DNA of 63,488 bases, taken from the NCBI GenBank assembly GCA_016213775.1, contig JACQZR010000263.1:1-63488 (forward strand), read 5' to 3'. This stretch comes from Acidobacteriota bacterium (GTDB lineage: Bacteria; Acidobacteriota; Terriglobia; Bryobacterales; Bryobacteraceae). Positions 26,525 to 36,347 of this stretch are shown piece after piece (the stretch's first letter is position 1; every line of letters starts with the position of its first letter). The position numbers were made by a program, and so were the translations under genes. The notes under the pieces are model-generated. The model saw only the letters and a program-made list of their open reading frames with translations. It did not search any database and was not told where the DNA came from.

Positions 26525-29500
26525 TCACCAGTACAGCTTCAGGCCTAATTGCATACGCCGCGGCTCATTGAGTTGGCTGTTCACGAGGCCGAAGTTCACG
26601 TCCTGCACATTGGTGCTTCCGGGATTCGGCCGGAAACGATTAAACAGGTTGAACATCTCCCAGCGGAAGTCGATGCGGATAGACTCCCGAATCGGGAAAG
26701 TCTTGGCGAGCGAGTAATTCTCGTTGAGGTTGAACGGTTGCCGCGCTTTGGAGTTGTGACGAGTTGCGTTCCCGGCGCGATCGTTCGGTTGGTCGATCAC
26801 TGCAGTCGCCGGATTCGTGTCGAGAACAAACTGTGACGCGGGACTGAAGAATCGGTCACTCCCGCGCCAGTTCGCATTGGAATAGCTGGCGATCCAATTC
26901 TCGTAGGTCGTGATGTGGGCTGGGTTGCGGCCGTTGAACAGTACCGCGCCGAGGTTGCCGCTGTTATTGAGAGACAACGGGTACCCGCTGGCGTAGAAGT
27001 GACTGCCAGCCAGACGCCATCCGCCCAGCACCCACGTCGCAGGCCCTCCGGTGAGCCACCGCTTACCCTTGCCCAACGGCAATTCGTAGATGTAGGTTGC
27101 CTTGAGGTTGTGCGTGAGGTCGAACTCGCCAATCGACTTCTCCAGTCGCCTGTTGTAGTGATCAACCGTTGCGTTGTCGGGGTTGTATCCGTCGGCATCG
27201 GTGATCAATTTCGAGAACACGTAGGAACCCTGGAATGTCAGTCCGGCGGAGAACCTCTTATCGGCCTTGAGGATCACCGCGTGGTAGCTGGAGTGGCCAC
27301 TCTTGTCACCGGTCCCGGAGGCTGTGTCGACGTTCTGATATTGCGGGAAAGGACGTAGCGCCTGCGCCACGCTCACGGCTGTCTGGGAGCAGGTGGTGCT
27401 GAAGTCGCAGAAGATATTGGCATACGGCACGCGAATCCCCGCTGCCACCGCGGCAGGCGAAGTGACTGGACTCGCAAGCAACGCGCGGCCATACCGCTCC
27501 ATAGCGGAGAACGGCACCTGGTTGATGCGTTTCAAGCCCGCCACCAGATGCGCGCCGATTGTGGCGCTGTAATTGGCTTCCAGTACCCATGAACTCCCCA
27601 TCTGCCGCTGCACCGACAGCGTCCACTGATAGTTCTCCGGCAGGCGGACCGATTCTCCGTCCCAATAGGCTGTACTGCGGCCATTGGAAAAGCTGGGATC
27701 GATCACCGGCGGCTTCACGTAAGGCGGGAGTCCTTCGTCATAGAGGAAGATAGGATTGATCCCATCCAGGCTGCGCTGGTCCGTGAATGGCAGGATCGCG
27801 CCCTCAAAGTGCGTGCTACCCGTGATGGTCTTGGCCACGCCGAAACTGCGGCCGGCGCTGGCTCGAATCACAGTCTTCTGGTCCATCGAGTAAGCAAGCC
27901 CGAATCGTGGCCCCCATCCCGCGTACCAACCTGGAGTGATCGAGCGAGCGTTTTCGCGGCCCGGACCGAAGCCCGCGAACTTCAACGCACCCGGAAGGTT
28001 GCCTGCGCGAGGATTGGGTTTGGCTGGGTCGAAATCGCTCCACTTGTCCAACTGCTCTGTCGGCGGCAAAGTGAACTCGTAGCGCAGGCCGAAATTCAAA
28101 GTCAGCCTCGGTGTGATTTTCCAATCGTCCTGGACATACCAGGCGTGACTCTTCCACTGCTGTCCGACGAAACGGTCGTTCTCCGTTCCACCCTGGTGGC
28201 CCTGTCCCAGAAGGAACGACGCGAATCCGTTGCCGCCTCCCACGGCGAGGTTGTTGTTTCCCGGGATGCTCGTGGAGAGCCGGTCGCCTCGCACCAGCCC
28301 GCCTATGGTCTGCTGCCCGAAACCGTTGTAGTGGATGCGCTCCCACAAGTAGCCCACTTTGAGCGTGTGCTTGTTGCGGATAATTGTGAGGTCGTCGCCG
28401 AAGGAGAACACGAAGTTCTCCGAGCCGTCGTAGGCCCGGGCGACCCACGTGCTGTAATCGGAGAACTCGGCAATCAGGAGGTTGCGATTGCAGTCCCACG
28501 CGCCTTTCAGGCAAATCCCCTTGTCGGCCCACTTGCCGTCCAGTGTGAGCGCATCGTGTCTCTCTTTCCAGAAATTCACTCCGCCAAACGCGTGGTTCAC
28601 CACCGTCGGTCTTATCACTCTGTCGTACACGCCGCGATAGACGTGGCTTCGCTGGCTGTCAATCCGATTATTGTTCAGCAGACTCGGCAAGCCCGGGAAA
28701 CCGTCGGCGCCGGGCGTACGATCGTGATTTCCGTAATTGTACAGAAAGCTCAAGCGATCGTTGGTTCCGATATTGTGATCGCCTTTGAGGCTCCACTTGG
28801 TCCACGGATCGAGTGCCGTCCCAGAGCTGTTGATATAGTTGTTGCGGACATACGCGCTCGTGCCCGGGGCGGCGCCGTTATTGGGCTTCAGGAAACCCTG
28901 CACTAGGTTGACGTAGTTCTTGGAAAGATTCGCAAAACGGGCCTGCGGGATCACGTTGTTCGGGAACGCGTCTCGCAGAAATCCGCCGGCCGGATTGGGG
29001 CGGATGGTGGACGGATCGTAGATGGGCAGCCGGACGCCATTGTTGTCCACCCAGTTGCGGAAGTCCCCGGTGTACATCTCAGACGTGGGAACGCTGAATT
29101 GGCCGCTGCTGGCCCCCACCCGGTTGCGGAACCACTCCGCCGAGCCAAACCAGAAACTCCTGTTCTTGCCGTTATACAGTTTCGGAATCAATACAGGTCC
29201 ACCGCCGGAAAAGCCGAAATCGTGCTGCTTGTATTTCCCCTTTCGATCTTCAAAGAACCGCCGCGAATCGAGCGCATCGTTCCGCAGAAACTCATACGCC
29301 GTGCCATGGAATTCATTCGTGCCGGACTTCGAGGAAAACGTGATCATCCCGCCCTGGCCGCGTCCGAACTCCGCCTTGAACCCATTAGTCTCCACTGCGA
29401 ATTCGGTGATGGCATCCACCGAAGGCGTGTTGACGTTGGCCCACTGCACCGAATTGAAGCGGCCGGTCAAGACCGACACGCCGTCCAGTGTCGCGCCGTA

Positions 29501-30046
29501 GGAACCACCCTGGCCCCCGCCGATGTTGAAGTTGTCGTCATTGGGTTGATTGGCTTGCGGAGTGATCAGTGCGAGATCGAAGGCCCCCCGCATTGCGCCG
29601 CCGACCACGAGCGGCAACTCGTCGACCATTTTGTTCGCTACGGAGGAGGATACTTTCGCCGTGGAGGTTTGTAGCAATTCCACCGCCGCGCTGACTTGCA
29701 CGGATTCTGATGTGGCGCCGATTTCCATCAGCGCATTCACCGTAATACTGCTTCCAGCCGATACGATGATGTCGGTACGGACGGCGGTCTTGAACCCCTG
29801 CCTTTCGACACGGAGCTGATAGGTTCCGACAGGCAGGGCCGGAATAGTGAAGTCGCCCGTGCTTGTTGTTGTTGTGGAGAAAACGACGTTGGTGGAGACG
29901 TTGACGACGATTACGCGCGCACTGGGAACGCCGGCGCCGCTTTGATCGGTGACTAGCCCGTTGATGATTCCGCGATCAGTCTGGCCCCAGGCCATCATTG
30001 CCGCGAAACAGAGAATGAGAATTAGACGCTCGAAACGAAGAACCAT
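26525..30046 (-). CDS. Oar-like TonB-dependent outer-membrane receptor 1
   Basis: The 1173-residue product has a signal peptide (residues 1-21) and a carboxypeptidase-regulatory-like domain (GLVTDQSGAGVPSARVIV, about 26-105). A plug region follows with ELPLVVGGAMRG and NIGGGQGGSYGATLDGVSV, then a large beta-barrel that ends LGLKLYW, a terminal aromatic as needed for insertion by BAM. The layout is that of Oar receptors, abundant in acidobacteria and thought to import large substrates. There is a strong ribosome-binding site (AAGGGGGT). No TonB box assignment is secure. A TonB-C domain exists in the anti-sigma fusion at 56.3 kb. Confidence 0.9.
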   Translation of the reverse strand: MVLRFERLILILCFAAMMAWGQTDRGIINGLVTDQSGAGVPSARVIVVNVSTNVVFSTTTTSTGDFTIPALPVGTYQLRVERQGFKTAVRTDIIVSAGSSITVNALMEIGATSESVQVSAAVELLQTSTAKVSSSVANKMVDELPLVVGGAMRGAFDLALITPQANQPNDDNFNIGGGQGGSYGATLDGVSVLTGRFNSVQWANVNTPSVDAITEFAVETNGFKAEFGRGQGGMITFSSKSGTNEFHGTAYEFLRNDALDSRRFFEDRKGKYKQHDFGFSGGGPVLIPKLYNGKNRSFWFGSAEWFRNRVGASSGQFSVPTSEMYTGDFRNWVDNNGVRLPIYDPSTIRPNPAGGFLRDAFPNNVIPQARFANLSKNYVNLVQGFLKPNNGAAPGTSAYVRNNYINSSGTALDPWTKWSLKGDHNIGTNDRLSFLYNYGNHDRTPGADGFPGLPSLLNNNRIDSQRSHVYRGVYDRVIRPTVVNHAFGGVNFWKERHDALTLDGKWADKGICLKGAWDCNRNLLIAEFSDYSTWVARAYDGSENFVFSFGDDLTIIRNKHTLKVGYLWERIHYNGFGQQTIGGLVRGDRLSTSIPGNNNLAVGGGNGFASFLLGQGHQGGTENDRFVGQQWKSHAWYVQDDWKITPRLTLNFGLRYEFTLPPTEQLDKWSDFDPAKPNPRAGNLPGALKFAGFGPGRENARSITPGWYAGWGPRFGLAYSMDQKTVIRASAGRSFGVAKTITGSTHFEGAILPFTDQRSLDGINPIFLYDEGLPPYVKPPVIDPSFSNGRSTAYWDGESVRLPENYQWTLSVQRQMGSSWVLEANYSATIGAHLVAGLKRINQVPFSAMERYGRALLASPVTSPAAVAAGIRVPYANIFCDFSTTCSQTAVSVAQALRPFPQYQNVDTASGTGDKSGHSSYHAVILKADKRFSAGLTFQGSYVFSKLITDADGYNPDNATVDHYNRRLEKSIGEFDLTHNLKATYIYELPLGKGKRWLTGGPATWVLGGWRLAGSHFYASGYPLSLNNSGNLGAVLFNGRNPAHITTYENWIASYSNANWRGSDRFFSPASQFVLDTNPATAVIDQPNDRAGNATRHNSKARQPFNLNENYSLAKTFPIRESIRIDFRWEMFNLFNRFRPNPGSTNVQDVNFGLVNSQLNEPRRMQLGLKLYW

Positions 30047-30172
30047 CTAACATACCCCCTTGTCCTGATGGGCTCTCGCCCATTGCTGAGGAGGTTATCA
30101 CGAGTCTGACGGCCTTGCCAACTGAGTGTTGCATGGGCCCGCAGCGGCACCTTGCTGACGTTCGTATCGGAT

Positions 30173-30688
30173 TCACTTGCCGCGCCGGCGGATCACACCC
30201 AACGTGAGCAAACCGAGCCCCGTTAAGGCGAGCGAGGCCGGTTCCGGAGTGGCAACCGCATCGCCGCGCACGGCGATCGTAAGGCTGGGATATGAGCCCC
30301 ACGTGGAAGCCGGCGCGTAGTTTGTGTTTGCGAACTGCGCGGCAGTCAGACCGGTGCTATTGAAAGCGCTGACGATCACATGCCAGGTACCAGGGGCCAA
30401 CGTTGCGCCGCTGAAAAGCGTCACAGAGTCGCCCGGATACTGCGGTAAATTGAGGCTTGCCGATGCCAGTTCGCTGCCGGGTAGCGTCCCTGGTCCAACG
30501 TGCTGCGTGAGCCATGCGGTGACCGTATCCGGTTGCCCAATCGCCCATAGTCTGGCTCGTATCGTCACGTTCTCATAGGTGATGGTCGAGTTCCAACTCA
30601 CAGACAAGTACTGGTTCGTCTGTCCTCCGATGGCGGGCGAACCAGGAATCCCCTCATTCACCGACAGAATAATCGCACCTTGCGACAA
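30173..30688 (-). CDS. PEP-CTERM sorted protein with broken signal peptide
   Basis: The C-terminus is classic PEP-CTERM: TPEPASLALTGLGLLTLGV then RRRGK, which directs sorting and cleavage by exosortase. The body (about 140 residues) is beta-rich, with GTWHVIVSAFN resembling a pre-peptidase-like or bacterial Ig-type fold. The frame only starts at TTG 30688 (SQGAIILS). Just upstream, LLCANLSQGA looks like the end of a signal peptide, but TGA at 30704-30706 interrupts it. The likely original ATG at 30734 (MKRIL) is in another frame. Unless these are sequencing errors, the protein cannot be exported and the gene is a pseudogene. Confidence 0.65.
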   Translation of the reverse strand: MSQGAIILSVNEGIPGSPAIGGQTNQYLSVSWNSTITYENVTIRARLWAIGQPDTVTAWLTQHVGPGTLPGSELASASLNLPQYPGDSVTLFSGATLAPGTWHVIVSAFNSTGLTAAQFANTNYAPASTWGSYPSLTIAVRGDAVATPEPASLALTGLGLLTLGVIRRRGK

Positions 30689-30886
30689 ATTTGCGCACAG
30701 CAGTCACACGCCCGTCCAAAGAATCCTCTTCATCCTTCACTCCGTGCCACCATGGACTCCGGATCGTGGCAACGCAGGCGATGTGGATACAAGCATGTGA
30801 CGCGTTGGTGTGATGTCACGGCCTCGGCGTGATTCTCACTGTGCAATATTGTCAGCGGCCCGGGCGCCGAATCCGTCTTGCCTCCA

Positions 30887-31959
<1,073 letters not shown>

Positions 31960-32028
31960 TCTACCGGGCCGCGACCGTGAGGGAGCGGTTGTCCGTAGTG
32001 AGTAGCAGTTGAAAAACAGGAGAGTGCT

Positions 32029-32142
32029 ATGACTCAGGAAATGGTCCAGATCGTTTGCGGTATTCTTGCTCTCGCGTGCGTCGCCATCGTTATCATGCGC
32101 CGTAAGAATAAAAAGAAGACCGGCGGCGACGACGACTTCTAG
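32029..32142 (+). CDS. 37-residue single-pass membrane protein
   Basis: ATG 32029 follows a clear AGGAGAG. The peptide is MTQEMVQIVCGILALACVA, then a few hydrophobic residues, then IMRRKNKKKTGGDDDF: one membrane helix followed by a basic stretch and an acidic tail, so N-out/C-in topology is expected. It lies 69 bases after mdh and 77 before the SET gene on the same strand. Start, ribosome-binding site and composition support a real gene. The function is unknown. Confidence 0.6.
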   Translation: MTQEMVQIVCGILALACVAIVIMRRKNKKKTGGDDDF

Positions 32143-32219
32143 AAACTTCCCCCGCGCCGTACTCCCCATAAGTCCGGCGCGGATCCCCAAAACCAACTTG
32201 ATCCCTGGAGACATCCCGC

Positions 32220-32708
32220 ATGGCATCGCAACCGAAGCGGCCTAAGCCTGCCGCCCCGGATGACCCTGCCTCCCAGCACGGTCCGAAACTCGACGAGCGC
32301 TACACCTGCTTCAAACTCATGCTCGCCGAGTCTGCTATTCACCGGTGGGGCATTTACGCGCTCGAGAACATCCCTGCGCGCCGCAAAATCATCGAATACA
32401 CCGGCGAAAGAATCTCCCGCCGTGAAACCAAACGCCGCGACTCGCGAAAACTCCACTACCTCTTCACCCTCGACAAGTACTGGACCATCGACGGCGCCAT
32501 CGGCGGTTCCGGCGCCGAATACATCAACCACTCCTGCGAGCCCAACGTCCGCGCCACTGTCCTCAAGGGCCACATTCTTTACTACAGCATTCGCACGATC
32601 AGGAAGGGTGAAGAGCTCACCATCGACTACAACTTCCCCAAGGACGTCGAACGCGTCGAATGCAAATGCGGTACCAGGGTCTGCCGCGGCACCATCAACC
32701 TCAAATAG
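32220..32708 (+). CDS. SET-domain protein lysine methyltransferase-like
   Basis: The 162-residue product carries a full SET fold. HRWGIYALENIPARRKIIEYTGERI is the SET-N region. EYINHSCEPNV is the pseudoknot motif that binds S-adenosylmethionine. GEELTIDYNF contains the catalytic Tyr. A post-SET zinc motif C-K-C-G-x4-C (CKCGTRVCRG) closes the protein. SET proteins methylate lysine in proteins; bacterial targets are mostly unknown, with histone-like or ribosomal proteins suggested. About 28 N-terminal residues are disordered and Pro/Lys-rich. It lies in a rightward set after mdh. Confidence 0.85.
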   Translation: MASQPKRPKPAAPDDPASQHGPKLDERYTCFKLMLAESAIHRWGIYALENIPARRKIIEYTGERISRRETKRRDSRKLHYLFTLDKYWTIDGAIGGSGAEYINHSCEPNVRATVLKGHILYYSIRTIRKGEELTIDYNFPKDVERVECKCGTRVCRGTINLK

Positions 32709-32711
32709 CCC

Positions 32712-32757
32712 TTGACACCGGCGGCGCCTTCCCATAACATGTCGTCATGCGACATGT
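32712..32757 (+). promoter_or_regulatory. padR promoter with overlapping palindromic operator
   Basis: TTGACA (32712-32717), a 17-base spacer and TAACAT (32735-32740) form a near-consensus promoter whose start would fall at or beside the padR ATG at 32747. ACATGTCG (32737-32744) and CGACATGT (32750-32757) are perfect inverted arms flanking that ATG. Bound PadR would cover both the -10 and the start codon. Confidence 0.6.
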
Positions 32758-33076
32758 CGCCGACGCACTATCCGAATCCGTCCTCCTCATCCTCATGAGC
32801 CTCGCCTCGGAACCCCGCCACGGCTACGCCATCCTCAAAGACATCGAAGCCATCACCGAAGGCCGCGTCAAAATGTCCACCGGCACCTTGTTCGGCGCCC
32901 TCAACCGCATGCTCACCGGCGGCTGGATCCGCCGCGCCAAATCCGATGACACCTCGCGCGACAAGCAGCACTACGAACTCACCGCCAAGGGGACCGAAGT
33001 CCTCGAAATGGAAGTCGCCCGGATGCGCCTCCTCGCCCGCCGTGCGACCGCCCGCATGTCTCCCCGCCGCGCCTAA
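32747..33076 (+). CDS. PadR-family transcriptional regulator
   Basis: The 109-residue product is a short PadR: a winged helix (SLASEPRHGYAILKDIEAIT, MSTGTLFGALNRMLTGGWI, KQHYELTAKG) followed by a brief dimerisation helix. PadR proteins are dimeric repressors that release DNA on ligand binding. A palindrome overlapping its own start codon suggests autorepression. In acidobacteria, short PadR genes usually precede genes with a conserved prefix domain, and the next gene here begins with such a segment 11 bases downstream. Confidence 0.88.
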   Translation: MRHVADALSESVLLILMSLASEPRHGYAILKDIEAITEGRVKMSTGTLFGALNRMLTGGWIRRAKSDDTSRDKQHYELTAKGTEVLEMEVARMRLLARRATARMSPRRA

Positions 33077-33087
33077 GAGGTAAAACC

Positions 33088-34071
33088 ATGCACAACCTCT
33101 ACTGGTATCTTCTCAGCCTCTTGCCGCCCTCCTTCCGCCGCCCTTTCGAAGCCTCCGGCGCCTCCATCCAAATCGATGAGGAAATGTACGGTATCCATCT
33201 CGCCATCGCTGCCGATGCGCGCGCGCAAGGCCGCCTGCCATACCTCCTCTTCTGCATCCGCGAACTCGCCGGCCTCATCGCCGAAGCCTTCACGCAGCGC
33301 ACGTTCCTTCCCCGCCGCGTCCTCTGGCTCCCCAGTGGCGCGCTGCTCGGCCTCATCGCGGCATGCCTCATCGTCCTCGCCGTTGGCCCCGAGACGTTCA
33401 CCTCCACGGCGACCCTCCAATGGACGCAGCCCCTGCTGCTGCGGCAGACGGTTCCACCTCGCCGTCCCGCCCCGGTGGAAGTGATCGAGCGCGCGAGAGG
33501 CGACGAACTGTATACGAGCCTCATCGCCACGCACAATCTCTATCCGCGCGAGCGCGAAACCTTGCCTGCCGATGCCCTCATACGCCGCATGCGCTCCAAC
33601 TTGACCGTCGAGGGGTACACCATTCGCTTCCGCTACACCAACCGCGACAAAGCGCAAGCAGTCGTGCAAAATGTCGTGAACCACATCCTGAAAACGCAAA
33701 CCGATCTCGCCGGAGATGCTCTCGCCTCGACAGTGGACGCTCTTGGCGCGCGGCGCGCTCAGGCAAAAACCGTTTGGGCCAATGTCCGCGCCACCCGCCA
33801 GCCGCAACGGGAAATCGACGCTGCCCGCGCGCAACTCGAGACCATGACGCGAGATTACTTTCAGGCGCTCCTGCAACAACGCGCACTGCGGGCCGACCCC
33901 GCTGGACTCGACAGTCTCGATCCCGCAACCCTCCCCGTAAGGCCCGACATTTCGCACATCGAGATCTATGGCTACGGCTTTCTCATCGGATCGCTGGCAG
34001 GCCTGCTCGTTTCCCTCATCGGGCCCTACGCAACGCGCAGCCCCGCCCTCGCCAAGGGAGGCCGCGCATGA
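33088..34071 (+). CDS. Membrane protein: PadR-associated prefix segment fused to a Wzz-like domain
   Basis: The 327-residue product opens with about 80 residues (LLSLLPPSFRRPFEA...RGRLPYLLFCIRELAGLIAEA) like the prefix that precedes PadR-controlled acidobacterial permeases. A membrane helix follows (about 85-105), then a periplasmic alpha/beta domain of the polysaccharide co-polymerase (Wzz) kind: FTSTATLQW, IRRMRSNLTVEG, RDKAQAVVQNVVNHIL. A coiled coil comes next, then a proline-rich turn (DPATLPVRPD) before the second helix. No kinase domain is present. It overlaps the next gene by four bases (ATGA). A role in surface polysaccharide or export is inferred from fold only. Confidence 0.65.
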   Translation: MHNLYWYLLSLLPPSFRRPFEASGASIQIDEEMYGIHLAIAADARAQGRLPYLLFCIRELAGLIAEAFTQRTFLPRRVLWLPSGALLGLIAACLIVLAVGPETFTSTATLQWTQPLLLRQTVPPRRPAPVEVIERARGDELYTSLIATHNLYPRERETLPADALIRRMRSNLTVEGYTIRFRYTNRDKAQAVVQNVVNHILKTQTDLAGDALASTVDALGARRAQAKTVWANVRATRQPQREIDAARAQLETMTRDYFQALLQQRALRADPAGLDSLDPATLPVRPDISHIEIYGYGFLIGSLAGLLVSLIGPYATRSPALAKGGRA

Positions 34072-35630
34072 AACGAGCCGCTCTTCTCGTGCTCACCATG
34101 ATGCTCGGATGCATAGTGGCTACATATTTCTACCCGCCGGACTCGCGCTACACTTCCGTCTCCGAAATACGCGCCGTTAACGCCGCTGCCCGAACCGTCC
34201 TCGGCCGGGACTTCCTCGCCCGCATGATCCGCGATCTGCGGCTGTACGAGGACAAACTCGCCGTCATGCCAATGGAGGACCTCCTGGATGCGTGCAAAAA
34301 GAACGACATCAGGATCTCGTCCTCAAAGACGGCGTCAGGACAGAGCTTGTACATCGTCAGTTTCTCCTATCCGGATCGCCACCTCGCGCAGCGTGCCGCG
34401 CAACGCATCGCCACCGCCCTCGTCGAGCAATATCGTATTGCTGCGGAAACCCGATCGACGCAGCTCGCCGCCACTTTCGCGCAGTTTGCTGATCGTGCCG
34501 CCGTCGAGATCCGCCAACTCGAGGACCGCCTCGCCGCCACACCGCATTCCAACCAGTCCGGCCGCCTCCGCGTTGCCGCTGATCTCGAACTAGCGCGCCA
34601 CCAGTTACAGCGCTTGCGCGATGTACGGGCACAGGCAATCGCGGAAGTGGAGATCATACGCACCGCCTCGCTACCCAGCAACGCCATCGCGTGGAAATCG
34701 CCGATGCTCGTTTGGGGCGCAGCCGCTGGACTGGCGTTAGGACTCCTCATCCTCGCCATTCCGTTTCTGCGCCGCGTCACGTTTCGTCAGGCAGCCATTG
34801 CCTTTGCTTGTGGCGCAGCCGTCTGCCTGCTCACCTGGGCCGCGGTCTTTCATGGCGACTTCCACACGTATCATTCGACGTCCGTCATTGCGGCCATTCC
34901 GCCGGATCTGCCCGGCGATCTTCTGCCCTGGGATGCCACCGATCTTGCCGCGTCCCTCGCGGAAACCGAGACACGGATCCTCAGCAGGACATCTTTGAGC
35001 AACACCATCAACTCGCAGTGGCTCTATTTCAAGCAGAGGGCCAGGCAACCTATGCAGGTGGTGGTGGACACCATGCGCGGCCACCTGCGGGTGAGCAAAA
35101 TCGAATCCGTTGCGCAGGGCCCCTATTCTCACGCGAGACGGATTGACCTGCGCTATCCCGGTGCTCCCCGAACCAACGCGCGCGACAGTGCACAGAAAGC
35201 AACGGCCGAGATCACCACTCAATTCCTCACACACCACTCTGGCTTGCAGTACGCACAAGCGCACGCCACCCTCCGCTTCGTCGAATCCGAAACCGAACGC
35301 GCTGCCCGCGAATGGTCCGCCGCCCTCCACTCTCCCGACCCCGACCGCGAGGCCACCGCCGTCGAAGCCGCCCTCGCTCGCAAACGCTACATCGCCCTCC
35401 GCGAATCCAGCGCCAAGCTGAACCTCGTGCTCGGACCCAAAGCAGATGTCCGCCCCGGCCCCAGCCTGGGAATCGTCGAGCCCGCAAACCTCCCTCCCGA
35501 CACGGGACGCATGGACTACTCCATCATCGCCGCCGCCACCCTCGCCGCCATCATCGCAGCGCTCATCTGGAAACGCCCCCGCCCGGCCCTGATATCATCA
35601 ACCCAGGGAGACGCCATTGATCTCGCATGA
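34068..35630 (+). CDS. Membrane protein with two Wzz-like units in tandem
   Basis: From ATG 34068 the 520-residue product has four membrane helices (about 5-22, 215-235, 247-264 and 490-507), so two successive periplasmic domains. Each has the Wzz pattern: a strand pair after the helix (YTSVSEIRAV; YHSTSVIAAIP), a later strand-helix such as YIVSFSYPDRHLAQRAAQRIATAL, a coiled-coil arm, and a proline-rich re-entry (ASLPSNAIAWKSP; PANLPPDTG). There is no tyrosine-kinase or transport domain. It is coupled to the upstream prefix-Wzz gene by ATGA and ends overlapping a small antitoxin-like frame. Confidence 0.65.
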   Translation: MKRAALLVLTMMLGCIVATYFYPPDSRYTSVSEIRAVNAAARTVLGRDFLARMIRDLRLYEDKLAVMPMEDLLDACKKNDIRISSSKTASGQSLYIVSFSYPDRHLAQRAAQRIATALVEQYRIAAETRSTQLAATFAQFADRAAVEIRQLEDRLAATPHSNQSGRLRVAADLELARHQLQRLRDVRAQAIAEVEIIRTASLPSNAIAWKSPMLVWGAAAGLALGLLILAIPFLRRVTFRQAAIAFACGAAVCLLTWAAVFHGDFHTYHSTSVIAAIPPDLPGDLLPWDATDLAASLAETETRILSRTSLSNTINSQWLYFKQRARQPMQVVVDTMRGHLRVSKIESVAQGPYSHARRIDLRYPGAPRTNARDSAQKATAEITTQFLTHHSGLQYAQAHATLRFVESETERAAREWSAALHSPDPDREATAVEAALARKRYIALRESSAKLNLVLGPKADVRPGPSLGIVEPANLPPDTGRMDYSIIAAATLAAIIAALIWKRPRPALISSTQGDAIDLA

Positions 35631-35887
35631 TGCTCACTATCGAACTTCCCGACGAACAGGCTGCCCTGCTCAAAGCGCATGCTGAGGCGCGGGGCTTGAC
35701 CATGGAAAACTGGTGCAAGAATAGACCCACATTTCGAAGAGAACGTTCGACACGTGGCGTAGCCTCCCAGGCTGCCGCGCGGCTTGCGCTTTGCGCCAAG
35801 ACTCATCTCGGCGCTTCTTCCCGCCAGACGGCCTCGCAAGTCACCGCGAAGTTGTTTTTGCGTGGACCCTTAGAGTCCCAACCGTGA
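35627..35887 (+). CDS. Antitoxin-like N-terminus, truncated
   Basis: The first 30 residues (MMLTIELPDEQAALLKAHAEARGLTME) match the start of short prevent-host-death/RHH-like antitoxins found before PIN toxins. After residue 30 the composition changes to an arginine-rich, unstructured run that looks like a shifted frame. The ATG overlaps the stop of the previous gene. No toxin follows; a DUF4149 protein does. I read it as a decayed antitoxin, not a working gene. Confidence 0.4.
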   Translation: MMLTIELPDEQAALLKAHAEARGLTMENWCKNRPTFRRERSTRGVASQAAARLALCAKTHLGASSRQTASQVTAKLFLRGPLESQP

Positions 35888-36330
35888 CCACCACCCTCAA
35901 CTTCCTCGAACACCTCGCCCTCACCTTCTGGTTCGGATCAATCCTCTTCTTCTCCTTCATCGTGGCCCCCACCCTCTTCCGCACACTCGATCCACCCGAA
36001 GCCGGCAAAGCCGTCCGCGCCATCTTCCCCCGCTATTACCTCGCCGGGATATTCTGCGGCCTCGCCCTAACTGCCGTCCATACCGCCCGCGGCGTCCTCT
36101 TCTACTGGGGCGGCATGACCATCCCCGCCATCTTCCTCTTTGTGCTCCTCACGCTCGCGAACCTCTACGCCCGCCAGGTGCTCACCCCCGCCATCAACAA
36201 CGCCCGCGAAGCCGGCCCCTCCGCCAAACCGCAATTCGACAAACTCCACCGCCGCTCCGTCCTGCTCAACGCCTTCACTCTCCTTGGTGGACTGGTCTAC
36301 TTGTACTGGGTCTCAGTCCGCGGCTTCTAA
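35884..36330 (+). CDS. DUF4149-type membrane protein
   Basis: From GTG 35884 the 148-residue product has four membrane helices and the DUF4149/TMEM205 pattern: HLALTFWFGSILFFSFIVAPTLF in helix 1, then FPRYYLAGIFCGLAL, and LHRRSVLLNAFTLLGG before the last helix. The family's function is unknown. The start was set where the conserved first helix begins; an in-frame extension to 35791 overlaps the decayed antitoxin. It is followed 17 bases later by the CE15-like esterase gene. Confidence 0.75.
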   Translation: MTTTLNFLEHLALTFWFGSILFFSFIVAPTLFRTLDPPEAGKAVRAIFPRYYLAGIFCGLALTAVHTARGVLFYWGGMTIPAIFLFVLLTLANLYARQVLTPAINNAREAGPSAKPQFDKLHRRSVLLNAFTLLGGLVYLYWVSVRGF

Positions 36331-36347
36331 CCTGATAAACTCGCCCT

